Assembly: GCA_964030475.1 (NCBI GenBank)
Contig: CAXIPT010000001.1
Span: forward strand, 25,635,852-25,699,851
DNA: 64,000 bases
Source of the DNA: Tethya wilhelma
Taxonomy: Eukaryota > Porifera > Demospongiae > Tethyida > Tethyidae
Reading direction: 5' to 3'
Positions 10,389 through 21,773 of this stretch are shown here, piece by piece. Positions within the stretch are counted from its first letter, which is position 1. The number at the start of each line of letters is the position of its first letter. The translations under genes and the position numbers were made by a program. The notes under the pieces were generated by a model, which was given only the letters and a program-made list of their open reading frames with translations, was not told the DNA's origin and ran no database searches.

Positions 10389-12344
10389 TTACAGTTGCAT
10401 GACCCTTAAGTGGGGGGCACTCAATACATGGTCGAATGCCACACACTTAATGTTTGCCATTGACTCCCTGTGACCCCTAATACTGACACCAGAAGGCTGG
10501 CTATATCAGCACAGGTGCATGTAGTTCCCACCCATCCTGACAGTATCGCAGTAACAGGCAATTAGCCTATAAAAATTTAGGTTGCTAGGCAATGGCAAAC
10601 ACGCACACGCACACATACCTATCATGTTGGCCACATCAAATGGAGAAGATCCAGTATTTCCACGAACATTCACATCAGCACCATTCTGACCCAGTAACCT
10701 CACCACATCGTACCTCCTGTACCAAAATCAGTTTCAATAAGACCATATCAACACCAACACACATCTATATATACCTGTTATGAGTTGCTAGTAGCAAAGC
10801 ACTCCAGCCATGCTTGTTGTCTTGGGCGTTCACATTAGCACCAGATAAGAGCAATGTTTTACAAATCTGAATAGAAAAATGTATGTGCCTTGACATAATG
10901 TTGCATTGTTCTGAGCATGGACGATACTAACCTCTGTATAGCCTTTCTTAGCAGCCAGCATTAGGGGAGTGACTCCCTCTCTGTCTGAAATAGCCGCTAA
11001 ACCTCTCTTCTTGGCTAACATTTGTTCAACAAGATCCAAGTTGCCTAAAACAGAGAAACACTTCTTGTATGTAGGCAGTCACAAGTATAACAAAAATAAG
11101 TTTTTTTTATTTAAAGTCCACAACACATCTGAACTACTTGACCTTGTGTTGCTCTAATCCGCAATTACACAACTATTGTTAAGTGACATAACCAGGAATA
11201 CAAGTTGTCACCATTCTTGGATGTTAAAGAACACGCACCTGATTTGATAGCTTCAAAGAATTCAATGTCAGATACCTCCTTCCCTACATTTTCATCAGTG
11301 TCAGACGTTAATTTTGTAGTCACGCACACTATTTCAATATGCACTCAGACATAACCCACACAAAGCACTTACTGGGCCTTCCCTTGACTAGAAACACAGT
11401 AATATCTTTGTAGTTCAGAGCATCTGCCAAATCTACAGCTTTCTTTCCATTGATATCTTCCTCGTCCTTGTTGGCACCATTCTGAACCAGTATCTCTACT
11501 ACTGCAATCTACACACAGCAATAAAAACACACTGTGATGATACAATGATACATGTACAACAACTTCCTTGAAAACAGTTTTTTCCCCTATATGTTTTTGA
11601 AGTAGTACAACACATGATGCTATCATTCCTTTCTACACATGTCTACCCAACCTGATTATTCAAAGCAGCCAGCATCAAAGCAGTCCACTTAGTGGTCCTC
11701 AGTTTGGTCTCGACCCTGGCTCCAGCTCTCAACAAGTCCCTTATGATCTCAACGTGTCCACACTGTGCAGCAGCCATCAGAGGAGTCAGAGATTTGACCT
11801 CACTTGCATCCTCCTCTGGGTTCACCTCTGCACCCAGATTGAGCAACTTGTGGACCACACCAAAGTGGCCCCCCTGACTGGCCCCAACCAAGGCACTGGC
11901 ACCCCACTTGTTCACTAGCTTTATGTTGGCTCCACGTTGGAGGAGCAAAATGACAATATTCACGTGCCCATAACAGGCAGCTTGCATGAGAGCTGTCCAC
12001 CCGTAGATGTTTTGAACATCAAAATACCTCTTTTGTTTGTCAAGTTCAAGACCATTCCTTTGGATACACTGTACATATATAAATGTGCATGAGTGTGAAC
12101 ATTGGAGGGGGGATGGGGGAGCATTTGTGAAATAATAAAGAACATGCCCACAGACAAACCAACCTACCTCAGTGTCCAGTAGCATTCTAATGATCTCCTC
12201 CTTTCCATTCGCAGCTGCATACATGAGTGGGGTAGAACCCTCTTCATCACAGACATTCACCCTCCCTTCACTAATGTAACTCTCCATGGCCTTCTTGTCT
12301 CCACGCTCTGCTGCTAACAACACAGAATGGATGTGCTGCTCCAT
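8767..12344 (-). CDS. ANKS6: Ankyrin-repeat and SAM-domain protein, ANKS6-like
   Basis: Minus-strand exons: 12168-12344 (start), 11652-12068, 11373-11518, 11239-11283, 10932-11044, 10775-10866, 10619-10716, 9885-10153, 9131-9830, 8987-9074 and 8767-8910. Residues 1 to about 390 are ankyrin repeats (STPLMYAAANGKEEIIRMLL, GWTALMQAACYGHVNIVILL, TPLMLAAKKGYTE). A long Ser/Pro-rich linker follows. The C-terminal SAM domain contains LGQYYPIFEEQEVDYASF and DEDLSDLGVTSPKDRRRM. The architecture and the PIFEEQEVD motif match ANKS6, a protein of the ciliary inversin compartment (NPHP16 in humans). ANKS3 is the alternative. The final codon may be read through a GTATGT donor, so the 3' end is tentative. 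It is paired head to head with TRIP13. Confidence 0.85.
10258..10384. repeat. (CA)n microsatellite with single N at 10300
   Basis: An almost pure CA tract of about 125 bp is interrupted by one N. It lies in an ANKS6 intron about 100 bp upstream (transcript sense) of the exon that starts at 10153. Its true length is unknown. Confidence 0.95.
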
Positions 12345-12661
12345 GGTTTTATAGTAGCTGAAGTTAAACAGACACAGAGATGACATGTGAGATGTTCAGA
12401 GTTGGGATGACAATACAATCGTTAGCACAGTGAATCTAACACACCATACAACAACCACAGCTCGTTTATAACGTGTATACCTACCTGATCCAGTGAATTG
12501 AAGCAAGAATAGCACCCTTCCTCTGGACAGCTACAGACACATGGCAAGATTACGGAAACAAATTAGTGTAGTAGACGGACATCTACGGAAAAACAATAAC
12601 GCGGGAGATTCAATTTTTCTTTGCAGCTGGTGAAGAAGGAGACAACCCCAAAAAAAACACC
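12345..12661. promoter_or_regulatory. Divergent promoter ANKS6/TRIP13
   Basis: The start codons of ANKS6 (minus) and TRIP13 (plus) are 317 bp apart. A short 5' UTR intron of ANKS6 may end at about 12364 (CTTCAG). Inferred from gene arrangement. Confidence 0.45.
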
Positions 12662-13719
12662 ATGCAAGCAGCAAGTATGAATATACCAGAAGGTTCAGCC
12701 AGCCTGGAACCTTCCCATTCTTATCGTGACCTCAGCTGCTCAGAAATTCTCACTGAACCAGAGTTTGTTCAACTCAGAGCAGAGAGACTTTCACAGAGCA
12801 ACCCTGTGAACTCTTCAAACAAGCAACTCATTCATGTTGAAGTGTGTCAGCACCCCAATAGTACAATGAGAGCTTCTCTAGTTCGAGAATATGCCACAGC
12901 TAGGTTGAAACTACAGAGAACTGCTTTCAGCGGTGGGTTTACATTGACTGAATTTGAAGAGCCAGTGTTGCAAGAACACATCCTTTCGATTTCTGTCAGT
13001 GATACTCCAAAAGGACTTATGGTAAATGAATCTGTCAACCTGCAGTGAACTTTATAAGCATAATTTTTTTCCTTTTCAAATCTCCAGCTTATTGACTTCA
13101 CCTCTATTCCAATGTTGGTCCACGTCTTTCAACTGCACAACGATGGTCCTGCTGCTGAAGAATTGGAAGAGGAGTGTGATGTCTCTGCTGCCAACCATTG
13201 GATGCTACCCTCTGGTTGGTTTATCATTCCATGTGTCTAGGTGTATGCTCATTGCTCACTCACATGTGTATGTACCAACGTCCTTTTCATTCACGTAGCT
13301 GAATTTCATGGTTTGTGGGAGAATCTTGTCTATGACTCTCAAATCAAAGAACAGGTAAAATAGCAGTGTACCATTATTATACAATACAACTTAACTGCAT
13401 AGCTTTTGTTGTAACTCGCCTCATTTCACTACAGCTCTTGAATTATGCTGAAACCACGCTTTTGTTCTCGGACAGAGGAGTTGACGCTAATATTATCAGT
13501 TGGAACAGGGTTGTCCTCTTGCATGGACCGCCTGGTACTGGAAAGACATCACTGTGCAAGGCTCTGGCACAGAAGCTGTGCATACGACTATCACATAGGT
13601 GAATTAATGTGACTATTATTTAGAGTTAGACAACCATCATGTTGTTGTTATGCAGATACATGTATGGAAGGCTGGTGGAGATTAACAGTCACAGTCTCTT
13701 CTCAAAGTGGTTCTCAGAG
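12662..13719 (+). CDS. TRIP13: TRIP13/PCH2 AAA+ ATPase, 5' half only
   Basis: Five exons: 12662-13021, 13088-13214, 13299-13354, 13435-13598 and 13656-13719. The N-terminal substrate-recognition domain includes [18 protein letters not shown] and ANHWMLPS. It is followed by [13 protein letters not shown] and the Walker A loop [20 protein letters not shown], ending at [18 protein letters not shown]13 remodels HORMA proteins such as MAD2 in the spindle checkpoint and in meiosis. Walker B, the sensor motifs and the C-terminal lid should follow but are absent from the window: the sequence after 13739 is tandem repeat. The last exon keeps a good donor (GTAAGC), so the gene is probably intact in the genome and broken by assembly or by a very long intron. 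Confidence 0.93.
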
Positions 13720-13738
13720 GTAAGCCCATTGTACATGT

Positions 13739-14365
13739 GCAAAGTTCATTATCAAGAATATCTCAGCATAGGAAGGTCGTATTGAGCTGGGATTGGTACC
13801 ATTGTGATCAGCACAAAAAGATCTTTCAAATGGTATGGTTTATTGCCAAATTTAAATTTTGATGAAAATCATCAAAAACCATGGGTTATATATAGCCTTT
13901 GGTCAAGTGCGATTTTGACAAAAATTACCATTTTCCAATTTTACAAGTAAACCATATCATTTGAAAGCTCTCATCACTCTGACCACAGTGGTGCCAGTCC
14001 CATCTCAATACGACCTTCCTAGGCTGAGATATGCCTGGTAATGTGTTGCTGGGTTCTTGGTTTCTCATCACGTATGATGGTTTTAGGTTCTTGGTTTCTC
14101 ATTACTATATGATGGTTTAGGTTCTCAACACATTATCAAGAATATCTCAGCATAGGAAGGTCGTATTGAGCTGGGATTGGTACCATTGTGATCAGCACAA
14201 AAAGATCTTTCAAATGGTATGGTTTATTGCCAGATTTGAATTTTGATGAAAATCATCAAAAACCAGAACCCAGCAACACATTACCAGGCTTATCTCAGCC
14301 TAAGAAGGTCGTATTGAGATGGGACTGGCACCATTGTGGTCAGAGTGATGAGAGCTTTCAAATGA
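13739..14365. repeat. Second cluster of the 390-bp foldback tandem repeat
   Basis: This cluster has the same arms and loop motifs as 5062-5760. A right-arm copy lies at about 13745-13830, a complete inverted pair at 13950-14215, and an inverted partial arm at about 14265-14365. The spacing between equivalent points is about 390 bp. It begins 20 bp after the last TRIP13 exon in the window. Confidence 0.85.
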
Positions 14366-14369
14366 TATG

Positions 14370-15700
14370 TATTGAAGATCAGAGAGTGTTGCTATTATAA
14401 TGAAGGCACCGATGATGCATAAGCCTCTGCAATGAAGCAATGACGCAAGCAATGATTACAAGGTGTGATGCTCCACAATGCCTTGCGTTGTTCTGGTTTT
14501 ATGAAATAACAGCTATGATTCAATCATACCCTATATATGTGTTGATTTCCCCCTCAGTTGCTACCTCCTCAGTCATAAAAATAGCCTCCCATTCCTCCTC
14601 CCTCTCTGCTGGCTGCACAGCCACAACCATAATTATTGGGGGTTGTTTTTAAAAAGACAGACGCTGTAGGGACAAATAAAAACAAGCAGGTCAACTTTGT
14701 TTGCATGTGTATGATAGTAATAGTTACTTTCATTTAAAGCAATAATGATTAAGTGATTCATTCACTGATTAATCACTTACGTTTGAATCAATACTCCTGC
14801 CACAGTATTCCGCATTTCTTATCTCTGCTCTTATATCCATGTTGAAGAAGTAGGAGGAGTCTTTTTGAGCTGTATAAATGCATGCCTGTGATTTGTAAAG
14901 CTATTACATGTAACAGATTAATTCTTACAGATCTAATGTAGGGTCAATCCAATGTAGGGTCCTCATTGAGGAAATCGCCACCAGTACTAGTTTCTCCACC
15001 TTCTCGACCTTGATTGGTAGGATCTGAATAAATTATAGCAGGTATTATAGCAACCTACTGAATGTAATAATGATTGCTACATACGATTTCAATAATTATT
15101 AATAGCATGATTAATCACTTACGTTAGAATCAATGCTGCCTCCACAGTACTCAATATCCCTAATTTCAGCTCTCATATTCATATTAAAGAAATACGATGG
15201 ATCTTTTTTGAGCTGTATAAATGATATTATTAAAATCATTATCATTATTATGAACTGATAATTTTGTTAATATCTCCATGGAAGTGACGTGGGGTCTATG
15301 CACTATAATACAAAATTAATGCTTACAGAAATCTCGGATTCTTGAGTGAAACTGGCCCCGGTGCTGCCGCTGGTAGGAGAGAGCTTCTGGCCCAGCTATG
15401 GAAGTATTCAAGATGATACATAATCTTGAGCTCATTGCATTCTTACACAAGAATCAAGATATTATTATATATAATGTCCATCTCTTGAGAGACTGTTTAT
15501 AGTATGCTGTACGTGTTGAGAGGCCTTACATAGTACTAGACCGTAGTGCATGTTGCCTGAGCTACAAGTAGAGACTCTAAATTTTCTCTAACACTTACAG
15601 AAGTCTCAAGCTTCCTCAGGCGAACAATTAGGAATTTTGTGCTGTTCCCGATCACCTTCTCAAGCTGTGGAAGCAACAAAATGACAAATCTTGAGTACAT
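14370..15700 (-). pseudogene. Second, partly degenerate module of unknown family
   Basis: This segment repeats the order of the 4100-5030 module on the same strand. It has an ACAATGCCTTGCGTT...GAAATAACAGCTATGATT stretch (also at 4180-4235) and a segment related to the exon at 51280-51391 but with the frame lost. The cassette at 14781-14869 has 89 nt instead of 90, a frameshift. An acidic exon (about 14938-15026), an intact 90-nt cassette (15123-15212), an open segment at about 15337-15397 and a 22-codon relative (15599-15664, LEKVIGNSTKFLIVRLRKL) follow. It is a mix of decayed and intact exons, so probably a decaying duplicate. Confidence 0.55.
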
Positions 15701-16208
15701 TTTTTATAGGATCAGGATTAGGAAAATTAACAAAATAATTATAGACTCTATTTTTTTCTTAATACAATAATTAACTCATTATACATGCACATGTCATGCA
15801 AATGACTGATAACTTTATACATGCCACTGGAGCTGAGCTGCCATCAATGGTTTTAGGTGACAAACATAGCCGCGATACAATGAGCTTCACTGTTCTCAGT
15901 CCTTAGTGGCTTTGCTTTCTGCTCGGTGCGCGCGCGAGGCCAGCGTTGTCAAAATTTCAGGGCTTTGCAATTTTTCATAGACACGTGGCATGGCATTAGC
16001 CTCGTACGATCTGGTTCCCAGGCTCATCCCTCGCGAATATTTCCTACGAAAATTAGGAGTTCAGATAATAATTTTTTTTACGGAAAGTGGTCGTCAAAGC
16101 AAAGAATGGCCGTGGCCGTGGACGTCGGACGTACTCGTGGGCATGGGCGGGAAGTTCGCGCATAAATTCGCGCCGAGCCCCTCCCACTTTTAACAAGCAA
16201 AGTAAACA
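15700..16208. other. Intergenic, upstream of unknown gene
   Basis: No coding sequence is seen. A half copy of the TAGCCTCG foldback element lies at about 15997-16052 (TAGCCTCGTACGATCTGGTT...). A GC-rich GCGCGCGAG patch at about 15927 and the GC-richer stretch at 16090-16190 may be promoter DNA for the gene that starts at 16209. Confidence 0.5.
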
Positions 16209-17836
16209 ATGGCTGCTACAGTGATCCCCGGTCAGCCTAAACGATGGGGGAATGAGAGCACCAACTTCTACCAGGCCTCCTTCACCTCTGACCCCGGCTC
16301 AGCCAGCAGAGACAAGGTATACAGGTGTGATGGAAGTCAGTATGCCCACTCCGGACACTACCACATGGGGACAAAGGCTATCAACTTGTAAGTCAGCTGG
16401 CTCTGCTAGATTGTGTTCAGGATTCATCCTGTGGGCAAAATGAGGGCTCCCAGATTCGTCACTGTAAAAAGAGTATTGCATGCAACCCACAAAAGGATTC
16501 GTACACATTCTTAAATTAATAGATATTCTCTCTTGTTACTTTCTGTTTACAATTTGGCCATTCTTGGGTCTCATTACAGACTTGAATCTTCTAGTCAATT
16601 GAGCTACAGTAGCTTTCACTAGTCTCACTAGCTCTACAGGCTGTATGTATAGTTTCAATGTGTGCAGGTATCCCCCAGTAGACACGTACAGACCTCCATT
16701 GTCAAGGCGACCAAGATCAGCTGAACAAAGGTAAATTTATTATTTCTTGAAATCACACTATGTTTAGTATTATCCCGGTGAAATGATTTTTCCTTACACA
16801 GACTATCAAGAAATGTATGCAGTAGTGAAGTCAAGTAAGTGTCATGATAGCTAGCTGAGCAAATTTCGGTAAAACCACCAGTCCTATAATACATAAGTGT
16901 GTCCGAGTTATTCTAACTAAATTTAAGTTCAATGATTCTTGATTATTAATTCCACCCCTGTGCAGTGCCAAGTCTCTCTCTCCTGAGAGACCTGTCAATC
17001 TCTACCAGTCTCACCAACAGAAGTACCAGCTGTACGCCATGACCACACCCCCTCCAGTGAGGTCGTCGGCCGAGAGTCCATTGGAGAGGGAGGGCCTGTC
17101 GAGGTCCCTCAACCAGTCCTTCTACACCACCAGTTACCAGAGCGACATCGCAAGATATGCTGGTAAAATACATAATTATATACATAGTAATATTTGCAAG
17201 TAGCTACTTACAAAGTTTAAATGAAAAACACTATAATATTATATGACATTGTGTGTGTATTTACAAAGTGTACAATGCAAAATAAAACCTTTATAACAGC
17301 ATTTAAGTGGACGTTTACTCATAATATTTACACGTAAACAGCACTTTTGTCATATACATGCACACTCTCTCTCACACACACACACACACACAGGCCATCG
17401 TTCTAGAAGTAAATCTGAGAGCGCTGGAGTAGTCGGAAGCTCCAGCTCTTCGTTGCGTGACAATCTTGAGACTCGTCGCAATTCCATCACTTCCCTCTCC
17501 TCCCAGTCTCCCGCCACCAGACCCCAAGGCGCACTCCCCCTGAGGCACAGACCGAGGGTCACCAGCGCTCCTCCTAGGAGGACACACCTACCACTGGCTC
17601 CTCCTCCTCCCTCTCTTGCACCTTCAAAACCAGTTCAACTTGAAAGGAGGCGAAGTTTTTCCGCTCTACAGCGCAGTATGCCGACCAGGAGCGAGATTTT
17701 GAAGGATATATTTACAGTGTATCCTACTCCAGAGCCTAAAGCAGCCAGCAAGAGACAGGCAAGACCTTCTAGTGCTGTGTCACTGAGAGTTGGAAAGATA
17801 CCGAATCTCAGGAGAGCAAAGAATGCCTGGGTCTGA
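16209..17836 (+). CDS. Unknown basic Ser/Arg/Pro-rich protein
   Basis: Five exons: 16209-16387, 16667-16730, 16802-16834, 16966-17162 and 17394-17836, all GT-AG and in frame. I do not recognise the family. The N-terminal part is Tyr/Ser-rich (GNESTNFYQASF, YPPVDTYRPP, NLYQSHQQKYQLYAMTTPPP). The last exon is highly basic and disordered in composition (RRNSITSLSSQSP, RRTHLPLAPPPP) and ends NLRRAKNAWV. There is no transmembrane segment or signal peptide. The spaced YxxP/Y motifs would fit a cilium or microtubule-associated structural protein, but that is only a guess. An AATAAA signal lies at about 18035. Confidence 0.75.
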
Positions 17837-18233
17837 TGTACTGACTTGTTAATTGTACACTGAGTGTTTCAGTGGTTTTCTGCTTGCATATGTATACCTT
17901 GTGTGTCCAGTTGGATTTTTATTTTAATAATTTATAATTTTTATCATGCTGTACAATGTCATGTCTGTGTTGTATAATTATATTGTGTGTTTATGTCTGC
18001 TATTCATAACATTATCTTGTTCATGTTGAATTGAATAAATTTTTTTAAAAAATAATTTTTAAAAATTCTGTCACATTGGTCATAATTAATCATGTGCATG
18101 TGCATGAATCACAGCCTAGCAACCAAACTGAATTTCAAAATTCTTTACTCAAGAATTGCTTTCAACTTCTCAAGCAGACAAAATCCTTCTCAGTTAGCAA
18201 GTTTGTGAGAAAGCTAAAGAACTAAGAAGAGAA
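17837..18233. other. 3' UTR and short intergenic
   Basis: AT-rich sequence holds the polyadenylation signal of the preceding gene (AATAAA at about 18035) and the 5' leader of the gene starting at 18234. No other feature is seen. Confidence 0.5.
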
Positions 18234-19364
18234 ATGTCACTTACAACCACCAACAGCTCCACCACAACAACCTCAGAGCCTCAACCATCTTCTTCTTCCT
18301 CTCCCAATGAGTTCACCAGCCCAGCCACCATCATCCCTCTGGTCATCTCCCTGGCAACTCTCCTCATCATATCCATTGTGGGTTGTGTCCTCTATCGCAA
18401 GAGACAACAGAGAAGAGCCTTGGAGCTGGAGAGGCAGCTGAGGGTCACAGAGAGGAAGATAGGCGCCATTGAGACCCTCAAAGCCAAGAAGGAGCAAGAA
18501 TTGGCCAGCGCAAGAGCAGCTAGGAAGGCTGAGTACTATCCTCCCACTCACGCTGCTTGTTCAAGTGTATCCTCGCTGAGTATACCAGCCTATCGCGGGC
18601 ACAAAGAGTTCCATCACATACCTGCTGAAATGATTGGTCAGAATGATGGTGGTGGTATAAAGCACTATGATGAAATACCACTAGAGGGGCATCCACATCA
18701 ACAGTATGTCGTTGAAGTGGCCGTCCAAGACTCTTCATTATCGCTAGAAAAAGAGGACGACCCTGTTCATTACACTCGTAACGAGAGCGAACTGACTATG
18801 AGTGCCAACAACAAGGGTATGGTGAACTCGAGCCTGACCGTCGAGTGCAACACACTCCCCTCAGCCAGTTCCCTCAGCACCGTCTACAGCAAGGCAGACC
18901 GCCACTACACCTCTATCACTAGCAGACAACATCACATGATGAGCAGAAGCCAATCGGAACGACACTCGAGACAAAGTTGTAAAAGTGTGAGAAGTTTGAG
19001 CACGAAAGAACGAGGGTATGGCAGCAATAGACGGGAACAGCTTCATCACTATCACCATGGTGATGAAACAGGCCCCACCCCCTTTGCAGAGCAGTCCATG
19101 TCCAACACGGGAGGTACGTGGGGCAGTGAGACATCGCAGTCCGTGACCGGGTCACAATTCCAAGTAGTCCCAGGCACAGTTCCTCTTGCTACTGCTGGAG
19201 GGAGTGTCGTGGTGGTGCAATACGAGTCAAACCGGTTTGAAGAACAGGACGATCTGGTTGTACGAGGAGGTCACGGTGGGCGACCCAATTCCCCCGTGAG
19301 TAGCGTGACAGTGGGTGGGGCCACGACAGACACAGAGGGAGAGGAGAGTGAGAAATGGGTGTGA
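18234..19364 (+). CDS. Intronless single-pass membrane protein, unknown
   Basis: This uninterrupted frame of 376 codons stands out in an intron-rich region. A short Ser/Thr-rich N-terminus (about 32 residues, no cleavable signal) is followed by one membrane span, IIPLVISLATLLIISIVGCVLY. A basic stop-transfer (RKRQQRR) and a charged helix (LELERQLRVTERKIGAIETL) come next, probably a short coiled coil. The remaining 280 residues are Ser/His/Gly-rich and disordered. Orientation is predicted as N-out, C-in by the positive-inside rule. The short glycosylatable ectodomain and long Ser/Tyr tail suggest an adaptor-like receptor tail, but no family is recognised. It could be a retrogene or a lineage-specific gene. 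Confidence 0.8.
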   Translation: MSLTTTNSSTTTTSEPQPSSSSSPNEFTSPATIIPLVISLATLLIISIVGCVLYRKRQQRRALELERQLRVTERKIGAIETLKAKKEQELASARAARKAEYYPPTHAACSSVSSLSIPAYRGHKEFHHIPAEMIGQNDGGGIKHYDEIPLEGHPHQQYVVEVAVQDSSLSLEKEDDPVHYTRNESELTMSANNKGMVNSSLTVECNTLPSASSLSTVYSKADRHYTSITSRQHHMMSRSQSERHSRQSCKSVRSLSTKERGYGSNRREQLHHYHHGDETGPTPFAEQSMSNTGGTWGSETSQSVTGSQFQVVPGTVPLATAGGSVVVVQYESNRFEEQDDLVVRGGHGGRPNSPVSSVTVGGATTDTEGEESEKWV

Positions 19365-19765
19365 CAATCAGTGTTGAACAAATCGGCTAATTATAACAAT
19401 GGATGGTAAATTTCTAAAGCATTCTATCACAATTTCCAGTAATTCCAAAATTTACAAATTGCATTGAAATGACTTCATTCGGATGATTTTAAAGTGGACG
19501 GTTTTTATAGAATGCTCATTGATTTTGTCCCTACATTTGATGTTAATTTAAAGCAAGATTGCTAAAATTAAGACAATGGGAAACAAGACAATTGTGAATC
19601 GACAGGTCGGAATTCAACTCAAAATGGAAAAAAAAACTAGCAGGTCTATGTGTACTACAATAATATAGAACTGATGTTTAAAGAACATTGTCTAAATCTA
19701 TAACTCTCTCTTCAATCATTGTGTGTACTGTCATTAGGTGTGTCAATTCTCTGAATACGAGTATC
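19365..19765. other. Intergenic, convergent 3' ends
   Basis: AT-rich sequence between the 3' end of the intronless gene and the stop codon of PLGRKT on the other strand. No repeat or reading frame of note. Confidence 0.5.
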
Positions 19766-19878
19766 TCATTTTTTCTTTGCAGCTCTGCGTCCTTCGTCTA
19801 GCAGCTCAATTGATAGGGGTTTACCAGGCATTGCCACCAAACCAGGCTCCTTGTCCAGAATGTCGTTAGCGTATGCTA

Positions 19879-19920
<42 letters not shown>

Positions 19921-20711
19921 AGAGGGAATAAATAAAACTACATTACTTCAAAGTACTACATGACATTAATAGAAGAGCTTAGAGTGTGCATTAATGCTAA
20001 ATGGAGAACTGGTAAGCTGATATTCCCACTAGCTGTTACAGCACGAGATTCCATACAGTATGTACATATTATGTGCTGAACAGATTTGCTCATACCAGTA
20101 CACAGACTGTGTTCCCTAGCTTGTAACTTACCAACTATCCTCTCCATCTTGTTGCCTAGGGCCATGTCAGCCTGGTAGCCTACAACAAAGGTCAGAGGTA
20201 GCAGAGGAGCTAGCACAGCCTGGTTCCTAGTTCTGACAAACCTACAAGAAAATATGAAAACTAGCAATAAGTATTTTACTGTAACATTTTTTTTCCAAAC
20301 AGAGAATTCATTGGTATGTATAGATCTTGCATCTGCTACAGTTCAAAATCACCATGGTAACATATACAGAGCAATGTGGAGAGAAACACCAGCTGCAAAC
20401 TGTCAAGATTCACCCACCCTGCTGTCAGTCCAATCAGTGCCAGGCCATAGAAGCTACCCCACCAAAGAAAGGCCTCTCTTGCCATCCCTAGCTGCTGGGC
20501 CACCATCCTCGCTCTCATCTGCTGCTGCATCTGAAGTTGTCTCTCCAACTGCAACAGAAAAACAAGGACAATAAAATTTCAGGTGCCCACCCATAAATCT
20601 ATAAATTGTTTTCGATAATTCCATGCTCACAGTCATTTCTTGCATTGACCGCATGTTCTTGAGGTTCTCGTCCATCACTTTCCCCATCTGTTTGCTGATC
20701 GTCCCACCCAT
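19766..20711 (-). CDS. PLGRKT: Plasminogen receptor (KT)
   Basis: Four minus-strand exons: 20631-20711, 20418-20548, 20132-20241 and 19766-19875. The protein starts MGGTISKQMGKVMDENLKNM. It continues LERQLQMQQQMRARMVAQQL, a membrane span (FYGLALIGLTAG), then VLAPLLPLTFVVGYQADMAL and ends in three lysines. This is the C9orf46/PLGRKT pattern, including the FxPxxPLxFxxxYQxDxxxG block and the C-terminal lysine that in vertebrates binds plasminogen. The vertebrate protein is at the cell surface with its C-terminus outside; a mitochondrial pool has also been proposed. A (TG/CA)n tract of about 38 bp lies just upstream of the last exon. Confidence 0.9.
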
Positions 20712-20987
20712 CTTGAGATGCTTCTTCGAAATCTGTTGAATATCTGTGAAACACTTGTGCTTTTTGCTTTTTATATTTTGCAGGGTTGATTCTAATTAAC
20801 GAGCACCAAGTTTGGAACGTACTTTTTGCTTACGTGGCACAGGAAGTGGTCTGAAATATGTCATCATATCCGGCCAGTGTACAACCGCAACTGCACTTTT
20901 GCATCCGGTGAATAATTTGATGACATTCATGCTCGGGGTTCACCCATTATTCATCTTTCTCTAGGTATCCAACCAGCCGTTGGCTGT
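20712..20987. promoter_or_regulatory. Divergent promoter PLGRKT/sulfotransferase
   Basis: Start codons on opposite strands are 276 bp apart. No clear TATA box is seen. A shared promoter region is inferred from spacing. Confidence 0.45.
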
Positions 20988-21720
20988 GTGTTGGCGATGG
21001 AGACGCTCTGTCAAAATCGCGGAGTCGCCATTCGTCGCAAGAGACTCCCAGTTCTCCTCGGCCTGCTCATGATCACCGCCATCTTATTGCCGCTGGCTGT
21101 TGTCCTCACCACATCTTACTCCAAAGGAAGATGTAGCGCCATAGGCTGTGGCGAGTGGAGATGGTCGCACCACAGTGCTGGTGGCCGCCGGGACACCTCA
21201 AATGGGATTCATCATGACGCTATTGCAAGGTTGGTGTGAGCATGGGACACAGTAGAAACTTGTGGTAGTACACTAATGACCACAAAACAAATCGAATATT
21301 ATTTAGTCACCCATTTGATCATGCTGTCAGAGCATCTAGCTGGGGAACCATGTCTGTCTCTCTATATATGTTCAAGACGAGAAATTCTACAATTCGTTGA
21401 GTCAATCTCAGCAGTTACTAGTAGATCACATTTCTTCGTATTTTTCCTCACTCTTTCAGTGAAGAGAACTGCAAAAAAATATGCCTGATCTGACGCAGTA
21501 GCTAGTAATCGTTGAAAATTATATAGAACCATTGAGTTAGTTAGTTAGCTAGCTACGAGATACTAATGTCAGTTAGTTGGCACATTGTCCAGTGCTCATA
21601 GTGTCTCACCATCAAAGGTCTGATGATGTATTCATTCCTATTCTGCTGTGTGTAATCACACACTCTGTATTTCTGTTCACACACAAAAGACATAATGTTA
21701 TCACCTTTTATCTCTCATCA

Positions 21721-21773
<53 letters not shown>

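Noticed and set aside
10217..10446. Open frames made of (TH)n or (CV)n across the CA tract
   Set aside because: They are translations of a microsatellite inside an intron; no splice or homology support. The same applies to frames over the tracts at 21722, 33270, 41560, 42953 and 44258.
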